Shown one piece after another: positions 43,655-53,752 of a stretch of DNA of 64,000 bases (position 1 is its first letter; each line of letters starts with the position of its first letter). A model generated the notes under the pieces. That model was not told the DNA's origin and made no database searches. It was given only the letters and a program-made list of their open reading frames with translations. Location: NCBI GenBank assembly GCA_010015745.1, contig ML978157.1:721713-785712 (forward strand). The letters run 5' to 3'. Made by a program: the position numbers and the translations under genes. Origin of the DNA: Setomelanomma holmii (lineage: Eukaryota > Ascomycota > Dothideomycetes > Pleosporales > Phaeosphaeriaceae).

Positions 43655-46580
43655 GTTCACCGAACTGCCCTACGAGACCGTTGAAACCCTAATAAACGGT
43701 CCGGGGCGCGCGAGTATTAAATGCAGGTGCGCTTGAGTCCTAGTGGTCCTTGGCCTGGGAATGCTTGCCTTAACTCATGATAGATGCGGCCCCACCATGC
43801 ATCTTTTGCGCTGCAGGTCCTCGACTCCTGCAAGTCAAAGACCCACCCATATCAACATCGAGCAGGGGCTTCCATGTATGTGGAGAGTCGACGATGCGCT
43901 AGCGGCGGCGAGACAGACATTGACAGCGAGATGCGCACCTATCGAGAATGGCGCAAACTATATGCATGGGAACTTTGTTGGTGTTGACCAATGGTCACTT
44001 CATGTTTTGGCGTTCAACGGTCTTCTCCATGTTCGTGACGTGATGTTGTCCGTGCAAAGTTGCATCCTGGGTGAATGCATTGATAGCCTGCTGGAATTCA
44101 AAGCCGAACGACTCTCAAGCGCAGTGATCTGCAAAGCCGACATTTCGAAACAGCTACTGTGTCTCTTTCTGGCCTCGCAAAACCCTCGCTGGGAATCTCT
44201 TTAGTGGGCCACACCGGATGTTTGAGGGTGCAGCCGAAGTGTGACCGTGCGACGATGGTTGCGGGTCTAATTGTGAGATCGGGCTTCGATCGATTGCAAT
44301 CTGTAGCAGTGAACGTTGGTTCGCTGGCTTCATTATCCTGAAGGACGATGTGAAGGATACAATCTAATTGTACCATGCTGCCGGAAATCCCACGCCGAGA
44401 TTACTAGGCTGCAAACGTGGCCTCAGCACAACGGCTTCCTGATGGTTTTCCGTTGCGATTTTACTTGTCAAACTTTGTGTGTTAACCACAATGCGAATGC
44501 GGTTCAAAAGGATCAGAATGGGCTTTTTGCTGATCGTCAGGTACGGCAGGGGAGATTTCTCCTGTCCAATGAATGGCACTAGCGTATCGGCAGTGTCGTC
44601 CTCCGGTAAACTGATTCGGGTTTCGGAACACCAACGTCCATGGCGCTCCATACAAGCTGCGGTGTATGCGACTAAGAGCTTCCCCGTGAAGCTAGTGGCA
44701 TGTGCCGGTGACATCGAACGTTCGCAACGTCCGGGTATTGTGAGGCGCTTGATTTCAATCGTGCCGCCTTTCGCGCGCGCAAATGTCTTTGCGGATCCTC
44801 CCAAGGTTGGCGCGGTGTTGAAGGAAAAATCCTGGGATTCAGCACGTCGCCTACGTCCACTACTCTGCATTCAATCATATACGCTCCGCAAGTACTGACT
44901 ACAGGATGGCTTGCAAGCACGTTGGCTACCAGCAGTCGGTCATGTAAGTGGCGCACTCCCAACGCAACAAGAGCCCTTTTCGTCCAGCATATCGTTGCCC
45001 AACATATGCTGGCGCTGGTTGTGTTAACGTCCCTGCTGAATCCGATGATCGAACTTCTTCACCGTTTGCTCAATCGCGATCGAAAAATCCGAGTTTCGTC
45101 CCGATCAGGCAGCAAGCGCATCACTGTAAATACTTGTCGAGAATTGCGGCGAACCTGTTGCATGTGCCTGTCGTTGGCGGTCTCGTACTTCCGAAGCACT
45201 TTTAGACGTGCGTGAGATGTTTTCGCGCTGGCTAACTCTCGAGCTTGTCCCTCCTGACTCCTTGCACATCCAACAACAGACTTGCTATACGAATATAAAG
45301 CTGTTCCCACGCGTCGGTGCAACTGTCCGTCCATCCCTTAATTGTGCTTATAGCCCACCTGTACGTTCCGACGGTCAAGTGAACCGCATTGCGGGTGTGT
45401 TCCTAAGTTTGTGCAGATCTTTTGTTGTTGAATCGGATAGTCGTGCTTCTAGCTGAAGAACCTCCTGTAGCATGGAAAGTGTCTCTTAATTATTAATTGA
45501 TGCTCTGACTGTCGCACCGGCGATAGCTTCAGATTGCCCCAAATATGCTGACGAGCATCTGTGGCGCGTCGACTTAAAATGGCGTAGAGCAAAGGATGCA
45601 TCTAGAACATTGATCAGTGCTTGACTGTCTAGCAGCTGCAATACCAGCGGAGCGCGAGCATCCAAAGCATTGCGCGCTTCGATGTTTTCAAAAGCAGTAA
45701 TCGTCGCATTAGCGACGGACAGTAAATTATCGTCTTCCGGTGCTACGAGTTTACAGGCTCTGTCGATTGAAGTCTGCGTGGCCGGAACCAGAAGTAACCT
45801 ATTACATGCTCTCTACCCATAGTTAGGTCATATTCACGTATGTAGAACAGGAGGTGAACATACCGCCAGTACACAAGGCGCAATTGGTTTCGCAAACCTC
45901 GAAAGTTTGGTAACACGGTCGTGAGATGCCGCTGCTGCAAATAAATACCCGGGTGTTCTTCTGGACTGGCGAATCTTAGTTCACGGGCTGTCGTATCTAG
46001 CCTGAGTAGTGCTACCAGAGAATGGAAGTTATGGCGCGACGTCAGGCCGGTAGCGTGGATCCTGCTGTATGCGCACGGTGAAAACGATGTTACAAGCCGT
46101 TTTGTGCAGCTAGTAGTAGCTATGAAAATCATCATGGCGGGTTGGAATCAAACATCAAGTGGTTATTGTGCATGTTTGTGGTCGGAATTTGACGAGATCT
46201 GGAGCCCAGTAACACAAGACTTGGAAGACGCGCTAAGCGCACCGCACGTGCTCACGCGTTATGTTCACCGACGTCTGCCCTGTTCAACTCTCCTTTTACT
46301 TCGGCCATGCATCATTACCGAACACAGGCCTTCCTATCCCTTGATTCACGGTGCACTCGAAATACCGAAAGATGCCGTCTCGAAACCAGCTATTGCGCCA
46401 AATATAGGATTGCGGGGAGCCTCGGCTCGTCATGCGCAGCTACAGCGCGATTCATTCAGCTGGCATCGGTAACTCCTTCACATATCACCACGACATGTAG
46501 CTGGTATTATCAGGGGCTTGGAAGCTCACAATCATCACATTCTATATCAACATAATCGACAGCCATTTGTCTCATTCACA
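43655..46580. other. Long gap without a recognised gene
   Basis: Roughly 2.9 kb. A minus-strand frame at 45743..46135 (130 codons) and other frames of similar size show no known motif. I see no terminal repeats or RNA gene. May be relic sequence or an unresolved gene. Confidence 0.4.
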
Positions 46581-48001
46581 ATGGCGAGCAAGCTCTCTGA
46601 GCCATACGGTAGCTCACTGCCATGGGCAGAGCCAAGCTGGTATACCGGCAGACCTTCAGCGTACTACAAAGACAGCCACAAAAGGCTTCGCGATGCAGTG
46701 CGGACATGGTGCGAAGACGTAGGTTCTTCGAACAATTTCAATCAAGCTCGGCCCCAATCCACGACAAGACCCAAATCCACCACCACCTATGCGAGTCCGA
46801 TTCCACCTAACACAATCCCAAGAACATCGCCCAACACACCGACGCCTGGAACGAAGCCGGCCGCGTCGACCCCGCCGTATACCAAAAATGTGCCGAAGCA
46901 GGCCTCCTCGTCCCCATCGCCTTCGGCAAGTCCATCCCACCCCAGTGGTCCAAATACCCCATCATCGGCGGCATCAAGCCCGAGGACTGGGACGGCTTCC
47001 ACGACTTCGTTCTCTGGGACGAACTCATCCGCGCCGGCGGTCTAGCATCTCTCTTCATCGGGCTTGTCGTCGGCGCACCACCTCTCCTGAAATTCGCGTC
47101 ACAAGCGCTGCAAGATAAGATATTCCCCGAGATCTTGTCGGGGGAAAAGAGGATTTGTCTCGCAGTAACGGAACCAGATGCTGGTTCTGATGTAAGGAAT
47201 ATCAAGACGACCGCTGAAAAGACGCCAGATGGGAAATATTACATGGTCAACGGCGAGAAGAAATGGATCACAAACGGCATGTTTAGCGATTACTTTATGA
47301 CCGCCGTACGCACCGGTGCACCCGGCTCTGGCGCAGCGGGAATCAGCATGCTTCTAATTCCGTGCTCCGAAGGCCTGCGCACACGCAAATTAGACGTCAT
47401 CGCCGGCCCGCTGAGCGCGACTACATATGTGACATTCGAAGACGTCCAAGTTCCCGTCGAGTATCTCATCGGTCGCGAGGGTGAGGGGTTCAAGCAAACA
47501 ATGGTAAACTTCAACCACGAGCGGTTATGGATTGCGTTCCAGGCTATCCGGGGGTGCAGGATAGCCATCCACGACTCGTTTGAGTGGGCGTTGAAGCGCG
47601 AGGCATTTGACAAGCTGTTAATCGAACAGCCCGTGGTGCGGAATAAATTCGGCAATATGGGACGCCAAATTGAAAGCCTGCAGGCGTGGACAGAGCAGAT
47701 TATCTACGAGCTGGAAAATCTGAGCGATGCGGACGGCGCGAGGTTACTGGGTGGTACGACGGCGTTGTTGAAGGTTGAGAGCGGCATGGTGTGCAAGTAT
47801 GTTGCGGAAGAGTGTTTGAAGATTATGGGTGGGCTTGGTCTTACGAAGACTGGTCAGGGAGCGAGGATTGAGTCGTTCTACCGTGGGGTACCGAGTTTCG
47901 TGGTCCCGGGTGGCAGTGAGGATGTGTTGATCGATCTGAGTGTCAGGGAGGCGTTGAAGATTCATCGACAAGCAGAGAAGGCGAAGGGGTCGAAGCTGTA
48001 G
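46581..48001 (+). CDS. Acyl-CoA dehydrogenase family flavoprotein
   Basis: FAD-dependent alpha,beta-dehydrogenation of acyl-CoA thioesters or a related substrate; which one cannot be told from sequence. Exons 46581..46718 and 46823..48001 give 438 aa. The 104-nt intron restores WCEDNIAQHTDAWNEAGRVD, the family's N-terminal helix region. Seen: ICLAVTEPDAGSDVRN (FAD/substrate loop), KKWITNGMFSDYFMTAVRT, FEDVQVPVEYLIGREGEGF, NHERLWIAFQAIRGCRIAI, and the C-terminal CLKIMGGLGLTKTGQGARIE with YRGVPSFVVPGGSEDVLIDL. No mitochondrial leader or clear PTS1 (it ends GSKL, which is not canonical SKL context but is close), so a peroxisomal location is possible. Members of this subgroup often lie in degradation or secondary-metabolism loci. 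Confidence 0.9.
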
Positions 48002-48383
48002 GCAGGGAACATGCATTAATCCGAACACCTGCAAACATGGTAAACGAATTACTCCAGCACTTCTCGTGCTCAAACAATGAGTCATGATATAATGTGAGTC
48101 AAGTCTCCCAATACCTACAATCAACCTGGATCTCAACTCGACGATGGGACCAGAGTTGCAGCTACCCCGCATATGTTTAGCTGTCCCATCGCCAACTAGT
48201 GAACGACCGGTCAAGGCAACAACCTTCCAGGCAGAGAAGGCAGTCAATGCGAAAGAGGCCGCTCTCCAATTTGTTCTGATCAGCTCTTGTCACAGACTAT
48301 TTACTCTCTACTCATTCCTCTTCTCTCAATCTCATCTGTCCACGATTTTGTAGATCATTACAGCACCCAAGCAATTCTCCACC
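48002..48383. other. Intergenic
   Basis: About 380 bp, no gene. Pyrimidine-rich before the DUF4419 start, as in a fungal core promoter. Confidence 0.45.
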
Positions 48384-49552
48384 ATGCCCGTCACTTTCAA
48401 AGTCGCATCCCACCCCTCTCGCCCCTGGACCAGAGAGAAGGTCCAATCAACACAAGCTCTCTTCTCCCAATCCTGCGGCAAAGAATCTCGCGAAAGCACC
48501 CGCATAATTTAATCCTCCATCCCCGCATCAACGTTCTCGGACTCCAATGTCTCGCCCTCCAACAACGGCTTCGTCAAAGCATGCTACAATGCGTACTCGA
48601 CACACCACCATTTGACTATTCGGCCGGACGACATCTGGTTCACCATCCTCAGCCAAATGAATTTCTACATCAACGCAAACGCCGAGGACTTGCGTGCCCA
48701 TTTCGTCGCGCACGACGGACAGAAAGAGCTCGTTATCCGCGACGTGGGCAGCATCGATACAGTAGACTTCGGCCTGTTTGCGCGTCGCATGACTTCCCTG
48801 ATCCAAGAGAATGTCTTAGATCCGGATTTGCGGGATTGGGTCATGCCGACGTTCAGCACGACGACGGTGGATGATCGCACGACGGCTGCGGTCCTGATGA
48901 TGGGCAGTTTACAAGCGTACTTTAGCTATACGAGCATGCTCCTGTGCGGCATCCCGTCTGTGACGCTCATGGGTGAAAGGGCAGACTATGAAGACATTCT
49001 CGCGCGTCTGGACAAGCTGGAGCAACTTGGTTCGCAACCGACAGACTGGGCAGCACTCTTGCGGCCCATTTTGCGCAAGTTCATCGCCAGCTTCGACGCA
49101 AGCGCGCAAGCCTCAGGCGACGTCAAAGAATTCTGGGAACGCATTGCGCATTTCTCGGGCGGATCAGGACCGAGCTATTTGAGCGGCTGGCTTACGGCGT
49201 TTTGTTTCTGGTGCAATGATGGCGTGTGTGCATGTACACGAAGCGCACTCCCTTGCCCGAGGAAACAGAAGAGGAAAAGAAACAGCCGCCAATGTTTCGC
49301 AGGAACAGAGACGAGTACCAGCTCGATGATGTCTTGTTTCATCGCGTCGATTTCAATGATGTTCCGAGCGGGTTTGCGAGTGTCCCGGTTAAGGTGGACG
49401 ATAATGGGGTCGTGCATAGCACGAAGATGGTGGCGGGGAGTTTGGGTATGGTGTTTAGCGAGAGTGGGGAGGAGGGGGAGGATGGGAAAGAGAAGCTGGA
49501 TAGTGTTAGGAGTCTGAGTGGGTGGTTGATGTATGAGGTCAGAGATGGTTAG
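48384..49552 (+). pseudogene. DUF4419 protein, broken by one stop and one frameshift
   Basis: Starts MPVTFKVASHPSRPWTREKV at 48384, as in intact fungal DUF4419 proteins. Then comes TAA at 48510 within RII-stop-SSIPASTF, where homologs I know have Gln. The frame continues through HHHLTIRPDDIWFTILSQMN, FYINANAEDLRAHFVAHDGQ and GPSYLSGWLTAFCFWCNDG. At about 49225 the frame shifts within a GTGTGTG run; dropping two bases would restore DGVCMYTKR. The other frame then carries HRVDFNDVPSGFASVPVKVD and MVAGSLGM to the stop at 49550. Function of DUF4419 is unknown. Two separate lesions make a sequencing error alone unlikely. Confidence 0.75.
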
Positions 49553-49753
49553 CTGGAGAACAAAGGACTGCCGGGCAGGCGATAGCGCTGGAAGTATCTG
49601 GTGTAGTTGTACAACAAAGTGGGCCTTCCCAGTAGAGCTCAAGCGTAACACTTTCGCAGCTGATCTCGTTCATAGTGTTCATCATACAGCCCAGGCTGCG
49701 GCCAAAATGTATCTACAGAATACAATATCAGTACATGTGCCTAATAACACCAC

Positions 49754-50591
49754 TCACGCAAGCGCCGGCACTCCACCAGCCACAATCTGCCCTTGCGGCG
49801 TATTCGGCACACTCCCAGCTCCCGCCAACTCCTCCACAGCTCTCTCATACTCCCCAGAACTAAGATCACCTCCCTCGCCCGCCTCGCCTCCCTCATCCTG
49901 CTGTCCGCTAAACATCTGCGCGCGCATCGCTTGCTCGTCCTCAATCTGCACAGTCGCCCACCGCTTCCAGCTCTCCCAGCTCTTATCCTCAAGCTCCATG
50001 CCAATCTCCAGCGGGCCCTTGCCAAAGTACGCGCCTACATGCTGTGCTTCTTCTTTGGCGATGCGTGATTTTATCTCTGAGAGATGGCGATGTGCATAGA
50101 ATTCTCGCCGCGCAATGTCGTAAGCTGAGGCTTTGGATTCGCCCTTGTGCTTCATGAGCCACATTTGCCGTTGGACGACGCTGCGATGTGTGAGTTATAA
50201 GTTTTTCCAGATCGTGAAGATATTGGGCGTACCTCTCCCCGTCTAGTTGCTTCCCTGGCTGCACTATACGGCTCCAATCGTATCTCTGCGCGTCGTTGCC
50301 ACTATCCTCTACCACCAATCTTGGTCGTGCTAGTTCCCATGGATGCTCGCCGAAGAATTCTGACCGCAGTTTGTCCTCTGCGTATGTGATGGGAAGTGGT
50401 TTGAACAATTTGCTAGCTTTCCGCGCGTGCCGAACTCGTGGCGTGCGGAGGACTGGGCGTGCGAGTGTCTCGCCGGGTGGTATGTTACCGACGATATCGT
50501 ACCATTGTGGAAGGTTGGGGTTGCGTTTTGAGTCGAAGAGGGCTTTTGCAGTGTCGCGAACGCGGAGAGGACGGAAGTCGTAGCGTCCCAT
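49754..50591 (-). CDS. rsm25: Mitochondrial small-subunit ribosomal protein mS23 (Rsm25)
   Basis: Component of the mitochondrial 37S ribosomal subunit. Exons: complement(join(49754..50180, 50233..50591)), 261 aa; the 52-nt intron joins KQLDGES to VVQRQMWLMKHKGES. Seen: MGRYDFRPLRVRDTAKALFD (N-terminal signature, also basic as for mitochondrial import), WYDIVGNIPPGETLARPVLR, LPITYAEDKLRSEFFGEHPW, ELARPRLVVEDSGNDA, YDWSRIVQPGKQL and GAYFGKGPLEIGMELED. All are strongly conserved in fungal mS23. The C-terminal tail is Glu/Gly-rich. Divergent from a PPR gene 297 bp away. Confidence 0.92.
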
Positions 50592-50888
50592 TATGATTTA
50601 TACGACGTAGTATGTTATTGCATCTGGACTGGCGGGCGATGTAGAATGGCAGGCGCAATGGCTCTGGTGTAGCTGCTCGACTTTCTTGGGCGAAAACCGC
50701 GGAGGTTGCGATGCCAAGCCATTTCTGAGAGCTAGGAACCCAAAGATTTGTTGCGATAGCTGCGCGCTGCCACCACCCGTCATATCGCATTACAAAATAG
50801 TCAATGCGACTCTGGTAGTCAACTGAGATCACCGACACCAATGGAAACCATCCGAAGCCGCTTCTACTGACACGATGCTCGACCTCTC
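50592..50888. promoter_or_regulatory. Short bidirectional promoter of two mitochondrial genes
   Basis: 297 bp between the mS23 and PPR start codons. No coding signal. A joint promoter would fit shared demand for mitochondrial gene expression (inference). Confidence 0.45.
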
Positions 50889-52655
50889 ATGTCCCTCTTC
50901 CGCACCCTCGACCGGACCTCCGCAGTCTTCAACGCCGCCCCGTATCTCACGTTTCTGTATCCCACACTGCCGCAGAAGTCGGCAAAGCGCAGCTTCAGCA
51001 AAAGCGTTGTGAAGAGTGCCCCACGATTAGCTAAATCTCTCGATGATGCTGAGAGCATCCTCATCGACGCCTTGGTGAGGGCTGGCTCGTGCAGAGAGCA
51101 CGCGAGGTTGAATTCTTCGCTACACAGAGCAGGAAAGCATGCAATCAGTCGTGATAAGACACGAAGGCAAAGCACGTGGCGACGGCCTAATCAGAAGATC
51201 TTCACGCCTGACATTGAGCACAAGCAGTCGGGACCGCTGAGAGGCGTCAGGCAATTTGCGAAGAAAGAGCTGGAGGCACTTGTGGACTACTATGGGATCG
51301 AATTAGACACGCGGCCCGAGGAGGATGTTCAGGACACTGGCTCATTGGTCTGGAATGTGGGAGATACCCATGAGCCCTGGCCATTGCGCGACAAAGGCGA
51401 CGCAGTGCATATACGCAGACTCGAGAAACTTCTCAACGACGACGAAGTATCGCATGATGACCTTTTCGACACATACAAGGAACTCCCATCCCCTGGCGTT
51501 GTCTTTCTGCGGACAGAGATGATACGTGGGCTACTGCACCAACTCTCCATCGTTGAGCGCCCCTCACCGCTAGCGATGCAGCGCTTTCTGGCCATACTTG
51601 ACGACATGAAGAATGCACACATTCACATCACCCGTACCGAGTGGACCTCGGCCATTTATCTCACTGGTAGAGCCATGGGGCAGGTGACCGAGGGCGACCT
51701 TCAGTCAGCCATGTACATCTGGCGAGACATGGAGCGCAGAGCGGGGGTCAAGGGTGGCTACGTCACCTTGAATGTCCTCTTCGACTTGGCAATCAGGGCG
51801 GGAAAGTATACCATCGCCGAGTCCTTCTTCAAAGAGTTGCAGGCACGCAAACTTACCCCTCATCGCCACTTTCGTGTGTCGCTCATCTACTACTATGGTA
51901 TCCTTGGGAATGGCGAAGGAGTACGGAAAACGTACCAAGAACTGGTCAACGCTGGCGATATCGTCGACACTGTGGTCATGAACGCCGTCATCGCCGCACT
52001 CATTCGAGCTGGCGAGCCATCTGCTGCGGAGCAGGTATTTGAGCGAATGAAGCGTCTGCATGCATCCAAGTCCGCACCAGCACCTGGCCACAAATTCTTC
52101 AGCCGCACCTGGCGCAATCGTAGGCTCCTGGGCCTTCACCTGACACACGAAGCACGCCGGCTCAACAATTCCAAAGACACAGAAGGACTAAAGAACCTGC
52201 AAGACTATGCCCCCATAGCCCCAGACGCAAGAACCTATGCCCTCCTTATCCGCCACCAAGCCAAAACAGCCGGCAACATCGACCGCGTATACGACCTTCT
52301 CAAAGAAATGCGCTCCAACTCCATCCCCCTCGAAGGCACAATCTTCATCGCCATCTTCCACGGCTTCCACAACTTCGGCGGCATGCGCTACTCGTCCTGG
52401 ACGCGCGACAAGCTCGAAAAGACCTGGATGCAGTTTCTGAAAGCACTCCAGGATAGTCTGGAGCGCACGTGGATATCCGTCATGGCTGTCATCTCGGCGC
52501 TCAAAGCGTTTGCCAAGTGCACGGATCCCGAGCGGACGGTGCGCGCGTGGGAAGAGATTAGGCGGATATGGGAGCCGAGTGAGGATGAGTTGGAGAGTGT
52601 GTTGAAGTTTCTGAGGAAGATCGTGCCGCAGAGGGGCGGGGAGGGTTTTTTTTGA
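50889..52655 (+). CDS. Pentatricopeptide-repeat protein, probably mitochondrial
   Basis: Single exon, 588 aa. The N-terminus is Arg/Ser-rich with few acids (MSLFRTLDRTSAVFNAAPYL, KRSFSKSVVKSAP), a plausible import presequence. The middle carries PPR-like helix pairs: LQSAMYIWRDMERRAGVKGG, YVTLNVLFDLAIRAGKYTIA, ESFFKELQARKLTPH, TVVMNAVIAALIRAGEPSAA, EQVFERMKRLH, and later YALLIRHQAKTAGNIDRVYD, LLKEMRSNSIPLEG. PPR proteins bind organellar RNA for maturation, stability or translation. No specific yeast ortholog (such as Ccm1 or Aep3) can be named safely. Confidence 0.85.
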   Translation: MSLFRTLDRTSAVFNAAPYLTFLYPTLPQKSAKRSFSKSVVKSAPRLAKSLDDAESILIDALVRAGSCREHARLNSSLHRAGKHAISRDKTRRQSTWRRPNQKIFTPDIEHKQSGPLRGVRQFAKKELEALVDYYGIELDTRPEEDVQDTGSLVWNVGDTHEPWPLRDKGDAVHIRRLEKLLNDDEVSHDDLFDTYKELPSPGVVFLRTEMIRGLLHQLSIVERPSPLAMQRFLAILDDMKNAHIHITRTEWTSAIYLTGRAMGQVTEGDLQSAMYIWRDMERRAGVKGGYVTLNVLFDLAIRAGKYTIAESFFKELQARKLTPHRHFRVSLIYYYGILGNGEGVRKTYQELVNAGDIVDTVVMNAVIAALIRAGEPSAAEQVFERMKRLHASKSAPAPGHKFFSRTWRNRRLLGLHLTHEARRLNNSKDTEGLKNLQDYAPIAPDARTYALLIRHQAKTAGNIDRVYDLLKEMRSNSIPLEGTIFIAIFHGFHNFGGMRYSSWTRDKLEKTWMQFLKALQDSLERTWISVMAVISALKAFAKCTDPERTVRAWEEIRRIWEPSEDELESVLKFLRKIVPQRGGEGFF

Positions 52656-53752
52656 TACGAAGGGGCCGGTGTATTAGGTCTTTTCTCGTTGAAAAATATA
52701 TACGTGGCGCGGCTTCATCAGATGGGCGAATTGAACCAAGGACCCATACCGTGCATCGTGGCAGCAGCTCACCGAACCCGGGGAATTGCCTCGCATCACC
52801 TGTTCATGAATGAAAACACATTATCCTTCCCAAGCATATCCACCATGCCTAGAACACGCACGCGGAAGATTTTCCAATACTGTGCATGCCTCAGTTCCTC
52901 ACTCACCCACCTACTCCTCCGCCGGCCTCTCGGTGGCGTACTGCTTCGCTCAAAGCAAAGCGCTACGAAGCTCCCTATATGAAAACATGGTCTTGACGGG
53001 CAATCGTGACAATATCGTCCTTGGATAGTGCTGCCGTGACTACACTCCCTTCCAATACTGCCTCCTTACTCCATCTGTACCTTTACCTCACTTCACCCCG
53101 CTTCAGTCTCGCAGAAGATATTGCTCTGAGATGGACTTGATAAGAGTATTCTGGACGTGCTAGAGTACTTGAGTAAGAATACGTGTTACGGTGTATAGCT
53201 AGGAAATGGAATGTAGTACTTAGATGAGAAGTGTGATGGTTTTAATATTCGACCTGTCACGGTGTTGAGCGTGGTGGAAGGCTGAGTGTGATCAGGGCTA
53301 GGTGTGATGTAGGGATGTGGGGGCGAGGGTATGTTGTATCATGTTATGGGCCGAGGTGTGTGTGATGTGAAAGGTGAAAGGGATGAGGTGCTAAGAGAGA
53401 ACTGTTGGATCATGATTCTTTGTGATAATATTGTGAGCGTAAGAAAGGACCGCGACTGGGTACTTGACCGTGCGCCGATTTCTAATAATAGTAGTAAAAT
53501 ACATGTCGTGCTGTTATTCTGTTAATCAAGGTTTGCTTGAATGCACTCAAGCGTAATGATAACATGTCAAATCTTGGATGAATCCAGGTCACAAGAGAGG
53601 TCTCAATGGACAATGTGAACAGCAATAGGCGGTAGAAATAGTTCAGAACGAAAATATTACTCCATTCATAGAAGTGTGTGTATTACTCATACATGCTCCA
53701 ACTAATCCCCACAAGCGAACGCATGGCAATAAGAATCTAATCATCAACCAAT
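52656..53752. other. Intergenic
   Basis: About 1.1 kb between convergent genes, AT-rich toward the right; no gene or tRNA recognised. Confidence 0.5.

Noticed and set aside
45743..46135. 130-codon minus-strand frame
   Set aside because: No recognisable domain or neighbour logic and no supporting introns; left as part of an unexplained gap.
6576..48512. Codon reassignment or suppression making TAA/TAG read as Gln
   Set aside because: Clean housekeeping genes in the same window end with these codons (UBC9, PEX19 and CWH41 end with TAG), and the broken genes also contain frameshifts, so plain pseudogenisation is simpler.
52720..52800. Possible tRNA with a GGTTCAATTC-like T-loop on the minus strand
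   Set aside because: The flanking bases do not form T-stem or acceptor-stem pairs and no anticodon arm fits.
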